Shown here one piece after another: positions 10,522 through 20,526 of a stretch of 64,000 nucleotides of DNA. The translations under genes were made by a program, and so were the position numbers. Below the pieces are notes generated by a model. The model was not told the origin of the DNA, did not search any database, and worked only from the letters and a program-made list of their open reading frames with translations. The first letter of the stretch is position 1; the number at the start of each line of letters is the position of its first letter. Origin of the DNA: Andalucia godoyi (lineage: Eukaryota > Discoba > Jakobea > Jakobida > Andaluciidae); NCBI GenBank assembly GCA_009859145.1, contig VRVR01000011.1, forward strand, positions 206,026 to 270,025, in the 5' to 3' direction.

Positions 10522-11840
10522 ATGGATGCTCAGACTGTCTTAAATACATTTAATAATTCTGCTGTTTCTGGAGGCGGTGGAGTGATGTTTGTGGCGTCGG
10601 CGTTTCCCGGTGATCCAAATAGTTACGTGGCTGGGATGCTGAAGCAGTTCGCACTTGACTTGTATTTTCAAACTGCGACGCTCGTCGCACAAGGAAATGC
10701 AGCGCTTTATGGGGCCATCCGTTGCAACAAGTGCATACATTGCGCAACTCAGTCCGAGTGATCTGGATGTCATGTTTGCAAACCAAAGTGCCTCTCTCCG
10801 GAAGTTTCCAGGGGGGCGATTTTCTTTGAGAGCTTTCATGTATGACCGGTTTTTCCCAGCAAACTCATGGTGTCGGAGAAGACGAGAACGTTTTGTACTT
10901 GTATTCGTCCGACAGTGGTTTCCAAGCAGAGGCAGAGCCAGTGGCGTTTGCGTCTTGTTCTGACGGCACCTACTAGCTTGTCCCCGGCAGTTTCTCGTGT
11001 AGTTCTTGTACTCGCTTGGAACAAGCAAACCACGGATCCTGCGTTCTGGATGGATCCGCAAGCCTTGCGCTTCCAGGGTATTTCGTCTTCCCAACAACTT
11101 CGGGTACCGCATCTCCCCAAGTGTGTCCCGTTGCTGTAGCATGCAAAGGATTCGGTCCTGCACGAGGTTCCTTGGAGATCAGCAACTCCGTTGTTGCATA
11201 CTGAAATGCAAACTAGCAAGAATTCGTCTCTCCAGAGCAAAGAAATCTGGAATCTTTGTCGAGCAGGACAGACGGGGGTTCCTGTGCGGCGAATGCGAGG
11301 AAGGGTGGTCGCACCGGGGAGGCAGGTGCGTCGACTGCACGAGTCCACAGAAGGGTCTTATCGCTGCCTACGTATTCATCGGCATTTCTCGTCCTGCGGT
11401 ACTATAGCCTACACAGCAAATTACAACATCCTCGCCTACGTATCTTGTTCTGCGTTCGTGCATTCCTTCGGACGACTGTGCTGTTGTTGACGACGTCTTA
11501 TGCTGCCCTGACAGACACCCGCATTCTCATTCCTGGACTGTCAGAAGTATCCTTTGGTTGAAAACAATACCCTTTTTTCGACGCTTAGTATTCCTGGCTC
11601 TTCCCATTTTGTTGTTTTCGGTCGTGTCCAATCAAATCACTGTTGTTGCGCTCTCGTATTCTTCCGTTTCGCTGGTCTTCTTGAGCTGGGCATATCATGC
11701 TTCGTCCTTTTTCTCAGCCATTCGACAATCATCTCGAACATTTCCCCTTGTTTTCTTTACTCATTCTCTGTTTCCTTCATGCTCTCGACTCTTTGTCTGT
11801 GTATGGAAATACGAAGTCCATTGACAACGAATCTCGTCCA
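10522..11840 (+). pseudogene. Broken gene for a Cys-rich, multi-pass membrane protein
   Basis: Coherent protein-like segments run through all three plus frames with no single ORF: an extracellular-looking start (from 10522, directly after the F1 right end), a segment around 10710-10860, a Cys-rich part about 10960-11340 and hydrophobic segments about 11340-11840. The Cys-rich part (GFLCGECEEGW, GGRCVDC) resembles the EGF/GCC2-type repeats that precede membrane spans in large protist surface proteins. Besides frameshifts there is an in-frame TAG near 10970 just before VPGSFSCSSC. Undetected introns could explain some frame changes but not the stop inside a conserved-looking segment. I therefore call it a pseudogene. 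Its 5' part is absent, plausibly lost at the transposon junction. Short ORFs continue to about 12200 with decreasing conviction. Confidence 0.6.
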
Positions 11841-12380
11841 TTTCGATTGATTTTCTTGATTTGTTTTCGCCATATTCGTCGCATATTTGCTGTTTTCGAG
11901 CATCTTAAAAGAGATACAGCGACTGAGAACACAGCGCCGAGTTCGCCTCAGTCGCCGAGAATTTTCCACGACACAGTTGTCCGATCTGAAGGAAGTCGTG
12001 CGCGAGGAGGATTTCCAAGATGCTGTCATTTGCACTGAGCTCGACGATCCGACAGAGAACCCGAGTCGAACTCGATGGAACAGGCACACCGACCTTTGCA
12101 TCAGTCCGTTTGCAACAGTATCTGCTGCAGTCGAGCGACTAATGCATGTGCGTGTGTTTGTGTTGCTGTTGCTACTGTGGTGGTGGTGGTGGGTGGAGGG
12201 GTCTGGTTAACGAACATGTGGATGGCGCATGCACAGGAAGAGTTTTATTAGTCAACGAGAACATTTGCGCTTGAACATCACCAACATCAGATTGAGCGAC
12301 GCAGTCGATGCAGACATAGAATACTCAATTAAAATACAATGAAAGGGGAAGGAGGAGGATGGCTGGCAGGAAATACACAC

Positions 12381-14159
12381 TTACAGCGGTGCAGCGTTCT
12401 CATCATGATGACAGGACGCGGCATCCTCCTTCTTGACGACGCCGAAGCATAGTGCCTCCGGGTTGAGGAATCGATTTGCAACGAGCACCTCATCGGTTTC
12501 CAACATGCCACCAACCTCAAAGTCTGCATCTGGGATCACTGGACGAGCCTTCCGAGCAGACCGCTTTACCGGGGTTGCAATGTGCGTGGACGAAAGCCCG
12601 AGACGCTGGCGCTTCGAATCTGAGATTTCCGAATGCTCGTACCCGACAACCCAAGTATCCACTTGTTGGGCTGTTTTTTGTGTGTAAAGAACATCTCGCC
12701 GTGAAACGAACGAATGCGTCGACGTTGATGAATGAATGGAGGAAGTCGGAGATCCTGGACACTGCATCCCGATTTCTTCGTCATGCACGTTCCCAGAAAA
12801 CCCTGCGGCCACAGTGTCAGAAGGCTGGTCCTGAGAGTCGACTTCTTCTTCCATAGTTGCTTGTGCATGCTCCAGTGCAGGATCGGGATGAAAGGTCGCA
12901 GACTCCTCTGCCGCTGCCTCCTCCTCCAGATTCAGTTTTGCAACCATCAATGAAGGGGAGAAGATTTTTGGAGCAATGGCCGGTCCGGCGTTCTTGAGGA
13001 GCGACTTCGGTGTGTACTTGATATGGCGGAACGGGGAGCGCATCGCAGCCTCTGCCGCTACAACCGAAGGGGTGTTTGGAGGAGCTCGAACGCTCGACCT
13101 GCTCTGCATCGGCGACAAGATCCCATCGGCAATAACGACCGTCTCTCCGTTTCTCACAAGCTGCACATTGATCTGACGAGGTGATTCGGTCGTCTTTTCT
13201 TTCGCTGGTGCTTCGTCCTCAACATGCACTTCAGATCCCTGCGACACTGTTACCACATCCGTCCATTCTGCAGCTTCCAAGCTCCCTTGTTTTTCAGTAA
13301 CCATTTCCGTGGCGATATCGTGGACCACTGCGGGCGGCTTCTGTTCCGGCGACAGCAACTCACTCTCGATTTTTTCCTGCCATCGTTTCCTGTCTTCCAT
13401 ATCCCGTGTCATGGCTTCCATGATGCGTCTGCACTCTTCGACCATTTTTTTTCGTTCTCCACGCGGCATCACAAGAATAGACTCATCGACTGCCTTCAGC
13501 AAAACCTCCACAGCTTGTGCATACTCGCCTGCCAGGACCTCTGCGTTGGCCCACGCCAACCAAAAGTCTGCATTCGAAAACACAAGATTCAGCTCATGCG
13601 GAGTGCTTGCAAGCTTAATCTCGGCCTCTCGAAGCATTTCACGGAACATTCCTCGCGCTGAAACCATGTCTTCTACCGTCGCTGTTTGCACACAGTGCGA
13701 AATCCTCGACCGAAAACACGCAATTTCGGTACGGACATCCGTTTCCATCTTGTCAATTCCATCCGCATTCTCCACTGCTCCGTCTACCATCGTCGCTGTC
13801 GTTCCTGACGAGGTTGCAGATTTGCTTTCCCGTGAAGTCGGCTTGGACAAACGGGTTGCGGAATTTGGCTGTTTCGCAAGATTTGCTGCAATCCGAGAAC
13901 GCAGTGCATCAAAATCCTGCTTTGTCGGCGAAGCAAAGATGGGGGATTTAAGAGCACCAAGTCCACTTTGAGAAGTGTTTCCACCATTCGAGGGTTTCAA
14001 CGGAGTACGCATCGCCATCATCGGAGGCTTGGATCCAGTTGCCGCCCCATGGAAAGCGGATTTCGGAGGCGAAAGCAGTCCAGAATTCTCGGAAATCATC
14101 GATCGGCGTTGCTGCCATTCACGCAAAAGCTGCTCACGAGAAGGAGTCTGCGGTTCCAT
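12381..14159 (-). CDS. Unrecognised 592-residue protein, possible CKAP2-like microtubule protein
   Basis: The N-terminal 130 residues are Ser/Pro-rich with SP/TP sites. Residues about 150-300 are helical (FWLAWANAEVLAGEYAQAVE, then a charged helix), a TPR-like arrangement. Further on are HIKYTPKSLLKN and, near the C-terminus, TPVKRSARKARP followed by ETDEVLVANRFLNPEAL. The order of a helical 'W-x-x-A-x-x-E' repeat, 'YTPKSLLK', then 'TPV(K/R)RS.R' recalls vertebrate CKAP2 (a spindle microtubule protein). That resemblance is from memory and weak, so the safe description is a Ser/Pro-rich protein with many candidate CDK sites. It is divergently transcribed from the SRPK gene. Confidence 0.75.
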   Translation of the reverse strand: MEPQTPSREQLLREWQQRRSMISENSGLLSPPKSAFHGAATGSKPPMMAMRTPLKPSNGGNTSQSGLGALKSPIFASPTKQDFDALRSRIAANLAKQPNSATRLSKPTSRESKSATSSGTTATMVDGAVENADGIDKMETDVRTEIACFRSRISHCVQTATVEDMVSARGMFREMLREAEIKLASTPHELNLVFSNADFWLAWANAEVLAGEYAQAVEVLLKAVDESILVMPRGERKKMVEECRRIMEAMTRDMEDRKRWQEKIESELLSPEQKPPAVVHDIATEMVTEKQGSLEAAEWTDVVTVSQGSEVHVEDEAPAKEKTTESPRQINVQLVRNGETVVIADGILSPMQSRSSVRAPPNTPSVVAAEAAMRSPFRHIKYTPKSLLKNAGPAIAPKIFSPSLMVAKLNLEEEAAAEESATFHPDPALEHAQATMEEEVDSQDQPSDTVAAGFSGNVHDEEIGMQCPGSPTSSIHSSTSTHSFVSRRDVLYTQKTAQQVDTWVVGYEHSEISDSKRQRLGLSSTHIATPVKRSARKARPVIPDADFEVGGMLETDEVLVANRFLNPEALCFGVVKKEDAASCHHDENAAPL

Positions 14160-14587
14160 TGCAAGCTGTTGACGAGCTTCGCTTCTTTTTCCTGTCTCCT
14201 TGATTTAAATCAAAAACAACAGAAGTGAATATTTAAAACAAAGCGAATGAAACAGGAAGGATATTAAAAAAATGAAAAAGAAAATCTCTTTTTCCTCTTC
14301 CCTTCGTTTTTGCGGTGTGCATTTCCAGACGCTTTTTCCTTGGGAAACCTCGGCGACCTTAACGGTCCTCTTTTTTTCAATACTATTTTATTTAAAATAA
14401 TAAAACATGGAGTGATGCTTTTTACAGCAGATTGAACGCCGGATCTTTTTGAAGTTTCGCTGAACCGCACGTCTGCATTGCGATGTTTCTCATTTTCTGA
14501 GCGTTCCTATTCTCTCGGTGTACTCTTTATGTTTGTCCGACTCTCTGAAGAAGAAAGAAGAAGAGGGTGGAAAATAGCAGAAACGGC
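14160..14587. other. Divergent intergenic region upstream of the SRPK gene
   Basis: 428 bases between two divergent genes, AT-rich in the middle (about 14205-14270 and 14375-14405). No additional gene is supported. Both promoters must lie here, but no motif could be called. Confidence 0.5.
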
Positions 14588-16783
14588 ATGTCTCATATTC
14601 CATCTGCGTACACTGCTTCATTGGCAAGAAACAAGCGTCCGGCCTCGGCCTCTGCTTCGGCCAGGTCCAGTGGCAGTGGCAGTGGCAGTGGCAGTGGCAG
14701 TGGATCGATTGCAAAGTCAGCGTCGATAGCCGGGAAAAAGCCGTCGCCGTTGCCTACTGCTTCGTCGAAACAGACCAAGAAGAAGAGGATTGCCAAAGAA
14801 GAAGATTACGATATTGATGCAACGGAAGGTTCTGAAGGCTATTCGATTGGTGGATATCATCCAGTGCTTCCGGGCGATGTCCTGACCAACCGGTTTTCAA
14901 AGATGCAAGTTGCTGGCCTTCAGCATCAGCTGCATAGAGCCAATGCAAGCTGCGCCATAAGCATTCCGGATGAAAAGACGCAGATTTGGGAATCAAGGTA
15001 TGTTGTGCAGTGTAAGATTGGCTGGGGTCACTTTTCCACTGTTTGGCTCTGCAAGCATTCTGTTCGCTGTGCTTCTCATCCACAGCTTGATTCGCTGCTT
15101 CACCGTATCACATCTGCTGCTATTGTTGCTTCTTCTTGTTCTTCTTTATCATCATCATCAGCAGCAGCAGCAGCAGCTACGAGCACTACCACCACCACGA
15201 CGACGTCTACGTTGGATGCTGGGCCGAACGAATCGTTGCGAGTGGTCAAGGTTGCAAAGGCTGGCAATTCGTTCCGACAAGCTGCTCTCGACGAGTCTGC
15301 GATCCTGGACTTGTTTTCCTCAGATGATGACGACGCTTCGAGTGACGACGGTGGCGATGACCAGACATTACCGGACTCCTCTTCTGCGGCTGCGAATACA
15401 AAGAAGAACAACGCCAGCACCAGCAAGAAGACGACGACGAAGCAAAACAAGTCGTGCAGCGCTTCTGGATCTGCGAATGGCGGTGAAGTGAGTGTGGAAA
15501 AGTACAGCAAACTCGAGCGCACCGTTGCGGATTCCATGGTTGGAAGACTTCTCGAGTCATTCGAGGTGAGTGGCCCGAATGGCACACACGTGTGCTTGGC
15601 ATTTCCGTTATACGGAGCGTCCATGTTGGACGTCATTCGCTGGTACAAGCACCAGGGCCTTCCCATCGATCTTGTCAAGATGATTGCACGTGCTGCGGTT
15701 GCGGCGATGTGGGCTGTGCATCGCCGCGGGATTGTGCATGCTGATGTCAAGCCAGAGAACATTCTTCTAGGAGACGGCACACTCGGCGGGGCTATCTCTG
15801 CGTTGAATATGGGATCACTTGAAAAGCCGCAAGAAAAAGACAAGAGCAAGAGTATCGAGTATAGTCGGAAGGAATCTTGGAAAGTTCCCGTGCATGGAGC
15901 CCCAAGTGAGCTGTCTTCGCTCCAGCTGCGAAGCCTGCGCAACGTTCTTGAATCGACGTATCTGAACGCAGATGGCTCGGAAAAGGCATCGTTTTTACCG
16001 ATTGCGTTGGTTGATTTTGGAAATGCTCTGCCCGAATCACTTGCGACTTCGGGAGAAGTGCAAACGCGTCAGTACCGTGCCCCCGAAGTTCTTCTCGGTC
16101 GCAAATGGAGTGCCGCAATTGACGTGTGGTCACTTGGCTGTGTCTTGTTTGAGCTGCTGACGGGCGATCAGCTGTTTGATCCTCGTGGAGATGACTCCGG
16201 AAACGCTGCCTTCACGAGAGAAGAGGACCACCTCGCGCTGATTGCAGAGTCGCTTTGCCCGAATGCACGGTATCCAACTCAGGCTATTGCAGGGGATCAC
16301 GCCGCAAAGTATCTCAACAAGAAGGGTGAGTTGAAGCGGATCAAGGATTTGGATTCGTGGGCTCTGGAAGACATCCTTAGCTCAAGATATCGATTTGAGG
16401 GGCGCGAAGCTGTGGACATTGCCGTCTGGCTCCGTCGCCTTCTCGACGTAGTTCCGGAGAACCGTGCGACTGCCGAAGAGCTGTGGGATGAAATCCTTGC
16501 GGGAAAAGGGTGGCTTGCAATCCAGGCGAAGAATGCAGGTCAAAAAGACGAACTGGACGATCTTAGCCGAGCAATGGCGCGATCCAGCGTCTCGGCTGAC
16601 GCTGCTGGCAACTGCAATGCCTCTGCCGTCTGCGTCGAATCCGAGTTCACCACGTCGGTGCTGGAGCAAGTCCGAGGCATCCGAACGGCGCTTCAGCAGA
16701 CCACGGACAGTTGGCTCTTGTTGGCTGAGGAAGCTGAAACACTCTTGTCAGCGATCGAGTCCGCGATTGCATCACGCTCCTAG
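14588..16783 (+). CDS. SR-protein kinase (SRPK family)
   Basis: 731 residues from the ATG at 14588; an in-frame GTG upstream is ignored. The kinase domain is split, as in SRPKs, by a long spacer. The first lobe has the glycine loop KIGWGHFSTVW (about residue 141), then a low-complexity Ser/Asp/Thr-rich insert of roughly 150 residues that includes an acidic run. The catalytic loop HADVKPEN (about 383), DFGNA (about 475) and QTRQYRAPEVLLG follow. The last motif and the split architecture are hallmarks of SRPK over other CMGC kinases. SRPKs phosphorylate SR splicing factors on RS repeats. The N-terminus carries a GGCAGT-repeat-encoded Ser-Gly tract. The C-terminal 80 residues form an extra helical tail not usual in SRPKs. 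Confidence 0.88.
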   Translation: MSHIPSAYTASLARNKRPASASASARSSGSGSGSGSGSGSIAKSASIAGKKPSPLPTASSKQTKKKRIAKEEDYDIDATEGSEGYSIGGYHPVLPGDVLTNRFSKMQVAGLQHQLHRANASCAISIPDEKTQIWESRYVVQCKIGWGHFSTVWLCKHSVRCASHPQLDSLLHRITSAAIVASSCSSLSSSSAAAAAATSTTTTTTTSTLDAGPNESLRVVKVAKAGNSFRQAALDESAILDLFSSDDDDASSDDGGDDQTLPDSSSAAANTKKNNASTSKKTTTKQNKSCSASGSANGGEVSVEKYSKLERTVADSMVGRLLESFEVSGPNGTHVCLAFPLYGASMLDVIRWYKHQGLPIDLVKMIARAAVAAMWAVHRRGIVHADVKPENILLGDGTLGGAISALNMGSLEKPQEKDKSKSIEYSRKESWKVPVHGAPSELSSLQLRSLRNVLESTYLNADGSEKASFLPIALVDFGNALPESLATSGEVQTRQYRAPEVLLGRKWSAAIDVWSLGCVLFELLTGDQLFDPRGDDSGNAAFTREEDHLALIAESLCPNARYPTQAIAGDHAAKYLNKKGELKRIKDLDSWALEDILSSRYRFEGREAVDIAVWLRRLLDVVPENRATAEELWDEILAGKGWLAIQAKNAGQKDELDDLSRAMARSSVSADAAGNCNASAVCVESEFTTSVLEQVRGIRTALQQTTDSWLLLAEEAETLLSAIESAIASRS

Positions 16784-17126
16784 CTATCATGCGAATAAAC
16801 GACAAGCATCAATGATACCTATTTTCCAATGAAAAAGGGCGAGGCTTAAAACATTGTTTTATTATTGCGTGAAAACGCTTCCGTGATTGGATACACGATA
16901 CAGGGATTGGATTTGAATTTTTTTTTGCGAGGGAAGGAGAATGCTGGTTCGCGTTTTCTGTATTCTCCTTTCTTCTTCTCCTCTTGCTGCCTAGTTTTTT
17001 CTTCTTTTGTTCCTCTTTTTTCTTCTTCGTCGACGCCGGGCTGTCTTGATTATTTTTTTCTCTCACTGTTGAAGAACCATTCGATGTTTGAATTTTCCAT
17101 ATGTACAATTGTTGGAACACCGCAGC
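16784..17126. other. Intergenic region between convergent genes
   Basis: 343 bases holding the 3' ends of the SRPK gene and the opposite-strand orphan. T-rich tracts occur near 16918 and 16990-17020. Nothing else is supported. Confidence 0.5.
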
Positions 17127-18050
17127 CTATCGAGGCGCTGATTGTGAGTGTGCAGCAACAAACCGCCGGAGCATAGCCTTGACCTCGTTCATTTCGACAA
17201 ACAATCGGAACCGCATTTCGGCGCGCACTCTTTCTGCGTCAAACGCAGAGAGCTCCGGCAGTTCCTCGTAGCACTTTGCCAAGAATGCTGCATACACGCC
17301 TTCGTTTCGTTCCCTGTTTCCTGAAGGTGATGTGGACCCGGACGGGGTTGCTTCATTGGAGAGCAGAAACTTTCTCGCGATTACCGACACTCTGGCATCC
17401 GTATCACTCGGAAGAAACGATGACACAAAGACTCGTTTAGTCGGAGCACCACCGCCTGGAGCTATTGTTGAGGATGGCAGAGGAGCTGCTGCGTTGGAGA
17501 ACGACCTCTTGCGATACGGTTCGTCCATCACGTGTCGGAACGTTCGTCTCTCAGCTGCTGCTGCCATGAAGCAAGATTTGTTGGCCGATGGAGCGCTTCC
17601 GACGACCAACTTGTCTGACCGAGACTCACGGTCCCCGCTATCTTCTGCGCAATCATCATCGCTGCTGTCATCCTGCATCTTCCTGCAGAGTCCATTTGAA
17701 CCAGACTGGAGAATAGAGCACGGTTCGTTCCATCCATTGGACAGTGATGAAAACGGAGAGCCCAGAGAAGACGCTGCCGAGGACGATGACGAATCGGAAA
17801 CCGCAGAGGATGACGATGCAGAGCGGATCGAAAATGGCCGTCCAATGTTCATCGGTCCAGAAGACCGCACAGTAGACTGAAACATTGCAGTCGTTGGCAC
17901 TGACGACTGAGACGAGGACACACCGCTCGAGAGACCGTGATGATGACCGGTTTCATTCATGGACTCGGAAAGGAACATCTCACCAGCCTCGTCCTCCGAA
18001 TGAACAGAAATTCGCCGTTGCGATTGCACATACGCAGGAACAGGAGGCAT
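17127..18050 (-). CDS. Ser-rich orphan protein, 307 residues
   Basis: The start ATG is at 18050. Residues 1-140 are Ser-rich and acidic (for example SSSSAASSLGSPFSSL, DDSSDDDCAEDSGD), 140-215 are basic (RRTFRHVMDEPYRKRSFS), and the final 70 residues look folded and helical: YAAFLAKCYEELPELSAFDA followed by RFRLFVEMNEVKAMLRRFV. I know no family with this tail. The disordered N-terminus with a short C-terminal helical module suggests a regulatory or adaptor protein, but nothing specific can be claimed. It converges with the SRPK gene. The antisense ORF inside it (17332-17880) is judged a shadow. Confidence 0.65.
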   Translation of the reverse strand: MPPVPAYVQSQRRISVHSEDEAGEMFLSESMNETGHHHGLSSGVSSSQSSVPTTAMFQSTVRSSGPMNIGRPFSIRSASSSSAVSDSSSSSAASSLGSPFSSLSNGWNEPCSILQSGSNGLCRKMQDDSSDDDCAEDSGDRESRSDKLVVGSAPSANKSCFMAAAAERRTFRHVMDEPYRKRSFSNAAAPLPSSTIAPGGGAPTKRVFVSSFLPSDTDARVSVIARKFLLSNEATPSGSTSPSGNRERNEGVYAAFLAKCYEELPELSAFDAERVRAEMRFRLFVEMNEVKAMLRRFVAAHSQSAPR

Positions 18051-20385
18051 AGTTGTAATTACAAACTGCTAGCTTGTGGTTTGTTAGTCCCTCTTGCTTA
18101 TGCCTTTCGCGATTCGTGGCTTCGTGGGTTAATTCCTATTGTAGTGAATTGTCAGATAGACCGCAGATTAGCTGAAACTCTCAAGCGAACCAACAACTCG
18201 GGAGAAATATGAGTATTAATTTTAGAAAAGACTAAAATGATGAAATAATGAATATAACAACAACAACAACAACAAATAATAATAATAATAATAATAATAA
18301 CAACAATAGCAAGATAAAAAATCGAGGTTGAATGAGACGAGGAAGAAGAAAAATGTAGCGAAAGGAAGATTGAAGAAACGCTAAAGGCGGAAAAAAAAGG
18401 CGGATATAATTGAAAAGCGAACTTGAATTGGAATTTGGAAAAGGAAGGAAAGCAAGGAAAAGGAGGAAAAGGAGGAAAAGAAAGAGGGGAAAAGGCAAAA
18501 GAGAAAGGAAAGCAGAAACAAAAGGGGAAGGAAAACGTAAGGAAAAGAGCGGCAAAAAACGCGAAGGACCCACTCTCGAGAAGGGTGTTTGATGGATGGG
18601 GGAATATTTCAAATACATCAGTCACAATGTGATGGATGCTCACGGGTGACAAGAGCGCAAGGATCTCTCTGTTCCCAACGGACAAAACGGCGGGAAGTGA
18701 CAGGCATACAGGCTGTCATGTCAGAGCACAATGCAGTGTCACCGTGACATGGTGGAGTGTCGGACTCCCGCGAAGGCAATTTCGGTGTTCATCCGGGTCT
18801 GCAATACAGCAGGCACAATCGAGCACACTGCGAGACTGGAACGCACTGGAAGCTCCTCTGCTCGCATCGAAGTTCCCCATCTTGAGAGGATACACGGGGT
18901 TTTTTGGCAAAGATGCGCTACTGGAGGGGCTTTCGTTCGCAAGAACAGAAAAGACGAGCGGTGCGCGTGACACGCAGTGGCACCAGGGTACGCCCCTCAC
19001 GGGAAACTACGAAAAAACACGACGCACGTCCGCACCATGGAATCTAAAAAATGAACGCTGTTTTGTAGGACATTCTTTTTCTGCTCTTCTTCAGACACTG
19101 AAGCACGCAGAAAAAGAAAAGTAAAGAAAAGAAAAGAAAAGAAAAGAAGACAAGTGCGGTTCAGCAGAACTGCGAATCCTCCCGTGGTGAAAGCTTCTGC
19201 TTACGCACCTCCATGTACGGCGCTGAAAAGCAAACAGCTCCAAAAGGCTGCAATGCGCCGGAGGAACAGGACGCATCTGCAACTAAGGTTTTGATGCCAA
19301 CGAGTCCAACGAAGAACGACAAGCAATGACGAAGAGTCCAGAACCTGGAAGAGCAGGCATTTTATAAAAGATAAAATAAAAAGAAACAAATGTCACGGTG
19401 AACAAACAAAACTGGGGAGAGGGCGTGTTCTTGTTTATTCCCAAGGAGCAACGCAAGCAGACAGCAGACGAAGGATGTTCATGTGACAGCGTTCACGCTC
19501 CGAGCGAGGCGGAGCTGACGAAGCCAAGGGGGACAGGGGGATTTTGAGTCGATATGAACCTGCTTATGGAACGATTTTTGTACTCGCGTCAAGAGACGGG
19601 CTCGGGAGTCGAACCCGCGTTGCTAGTGAATTCCATGAGGAGGGTCGTTTGGTCACATGCGCATGAGTTGGCGCTTCGACACTTTGCAATTAGGGATTTT
19701 CCTTTTTAAGCTGTTCGCAATGTTGTTCTATATTTTTTTGTTCTTGTTTTTTGTGTTCGATTCGGGGTCGGGAACTGCGAGGCAGGAAAAAAACAAGGCC
19801 TCGTGGGAAGTCGGAGACGGAGAGAAACGAAGGATGAGCACCAGGGAAAGATCTCGCATGGAACAGTCAACAACGGCTGCAACTAACGGAGTCAAACTCG
19901 ACGCCTTCGTCTTTTTCAGTTGTCGTGCATCCTCCTGGGGCACGAGCGTACTGCGTGTTGTGATGTGGATAAGACCGCGTATGGCACTTTAAATTTTTAA
20001 AAACAGAATATTTTTCGAATCGTCGGCGTCCCTTGTTCATCTGCCGTGTCACATGTGCATTGCAGCACATAAATGAAAATAATGCAGCATAAAAAAAGAA
20101 CAATGAAAAAGAAAACCCGCTAAGAGCTGGGAAGTGAATAGATAGTTGGATGCTGACGATGGCCAACGACGGCACGAAACCGTGCGTGTGGAATCTGTCG
20201 TACGGAATTCCCTTTCCCGCCATACCAGCAAAAGTCCGTTTCTTCTTCGTTTAAATCTTCATTATTTCCCTTTGATTTGCTTTTGTGTTTGTGGGTTTTT
20301 GTCTCTTTTGAGTGTGTCTTATTTCTTTAACCTTTGTTATTCTGCAAACCATTCTTTTGTGCGCGTGTGTCCGCGGAGGGAGAGG

Positions 20386-20476
<91 letters not shown>

Positions 20477-20526
20477 GATTCAGTCATATACACGTGCGTA
20501 CACAAAGACATTTCTAGAATTGGAAG
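18051..20526. other. 2.5-kb gene-poor region with simple repeats
   Basis: This is the longest stretch without a supported gene. It contains (AAC)n/(AAT)n at about 18258-18305, a purine-rich tract about 18340-18560, (GAAAA)n at about 19118-19150, and a (GA)n run of about 40 units at about 20392-20474 ending some 50 nt before the start codon of the next gene. ORFs of 60-160 codons here are either simple-repeat translations or lack conserved character. Around 19590-19620 a minus-strand GGGTTCGACTCCC resembles a tRNA T-arm, but no full cloverleaf can be folded. Confidence 0.6.

Noticed and set aside
14405-14465. Possible box C/D snoRNA (AGTGATGC ... CTGA) upstream of the SRPK gene
   Set aside because: The C box deviates from RTGATGA, there is no terminal stem, and the bases before CTGA do not match rRNA sequence that I recognise.
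15100-15942. 280-codon minus-strand ORF opposite the SRPK gene
   Set aside because: It overlaps unmistakable kinase motifs on the plus strand and has only low-complexity character.
19575-19680. Minus-strand tRNA-like T-arm (GGGTTCGACTCCC)
   Set aside because: The T-arm is good, but no matching 5' acceptor strand (the 3' side would need about GACGGGC) or anticodon arm is found within tRNA distance, so no tRNA is called.
20392-20517. ORFs encoding Arg-Glu or Leu-Ser repeats
   Set aside because: Translation of a (GA)n microsatellite; the same applies to the (CT)n run at 882-1021.
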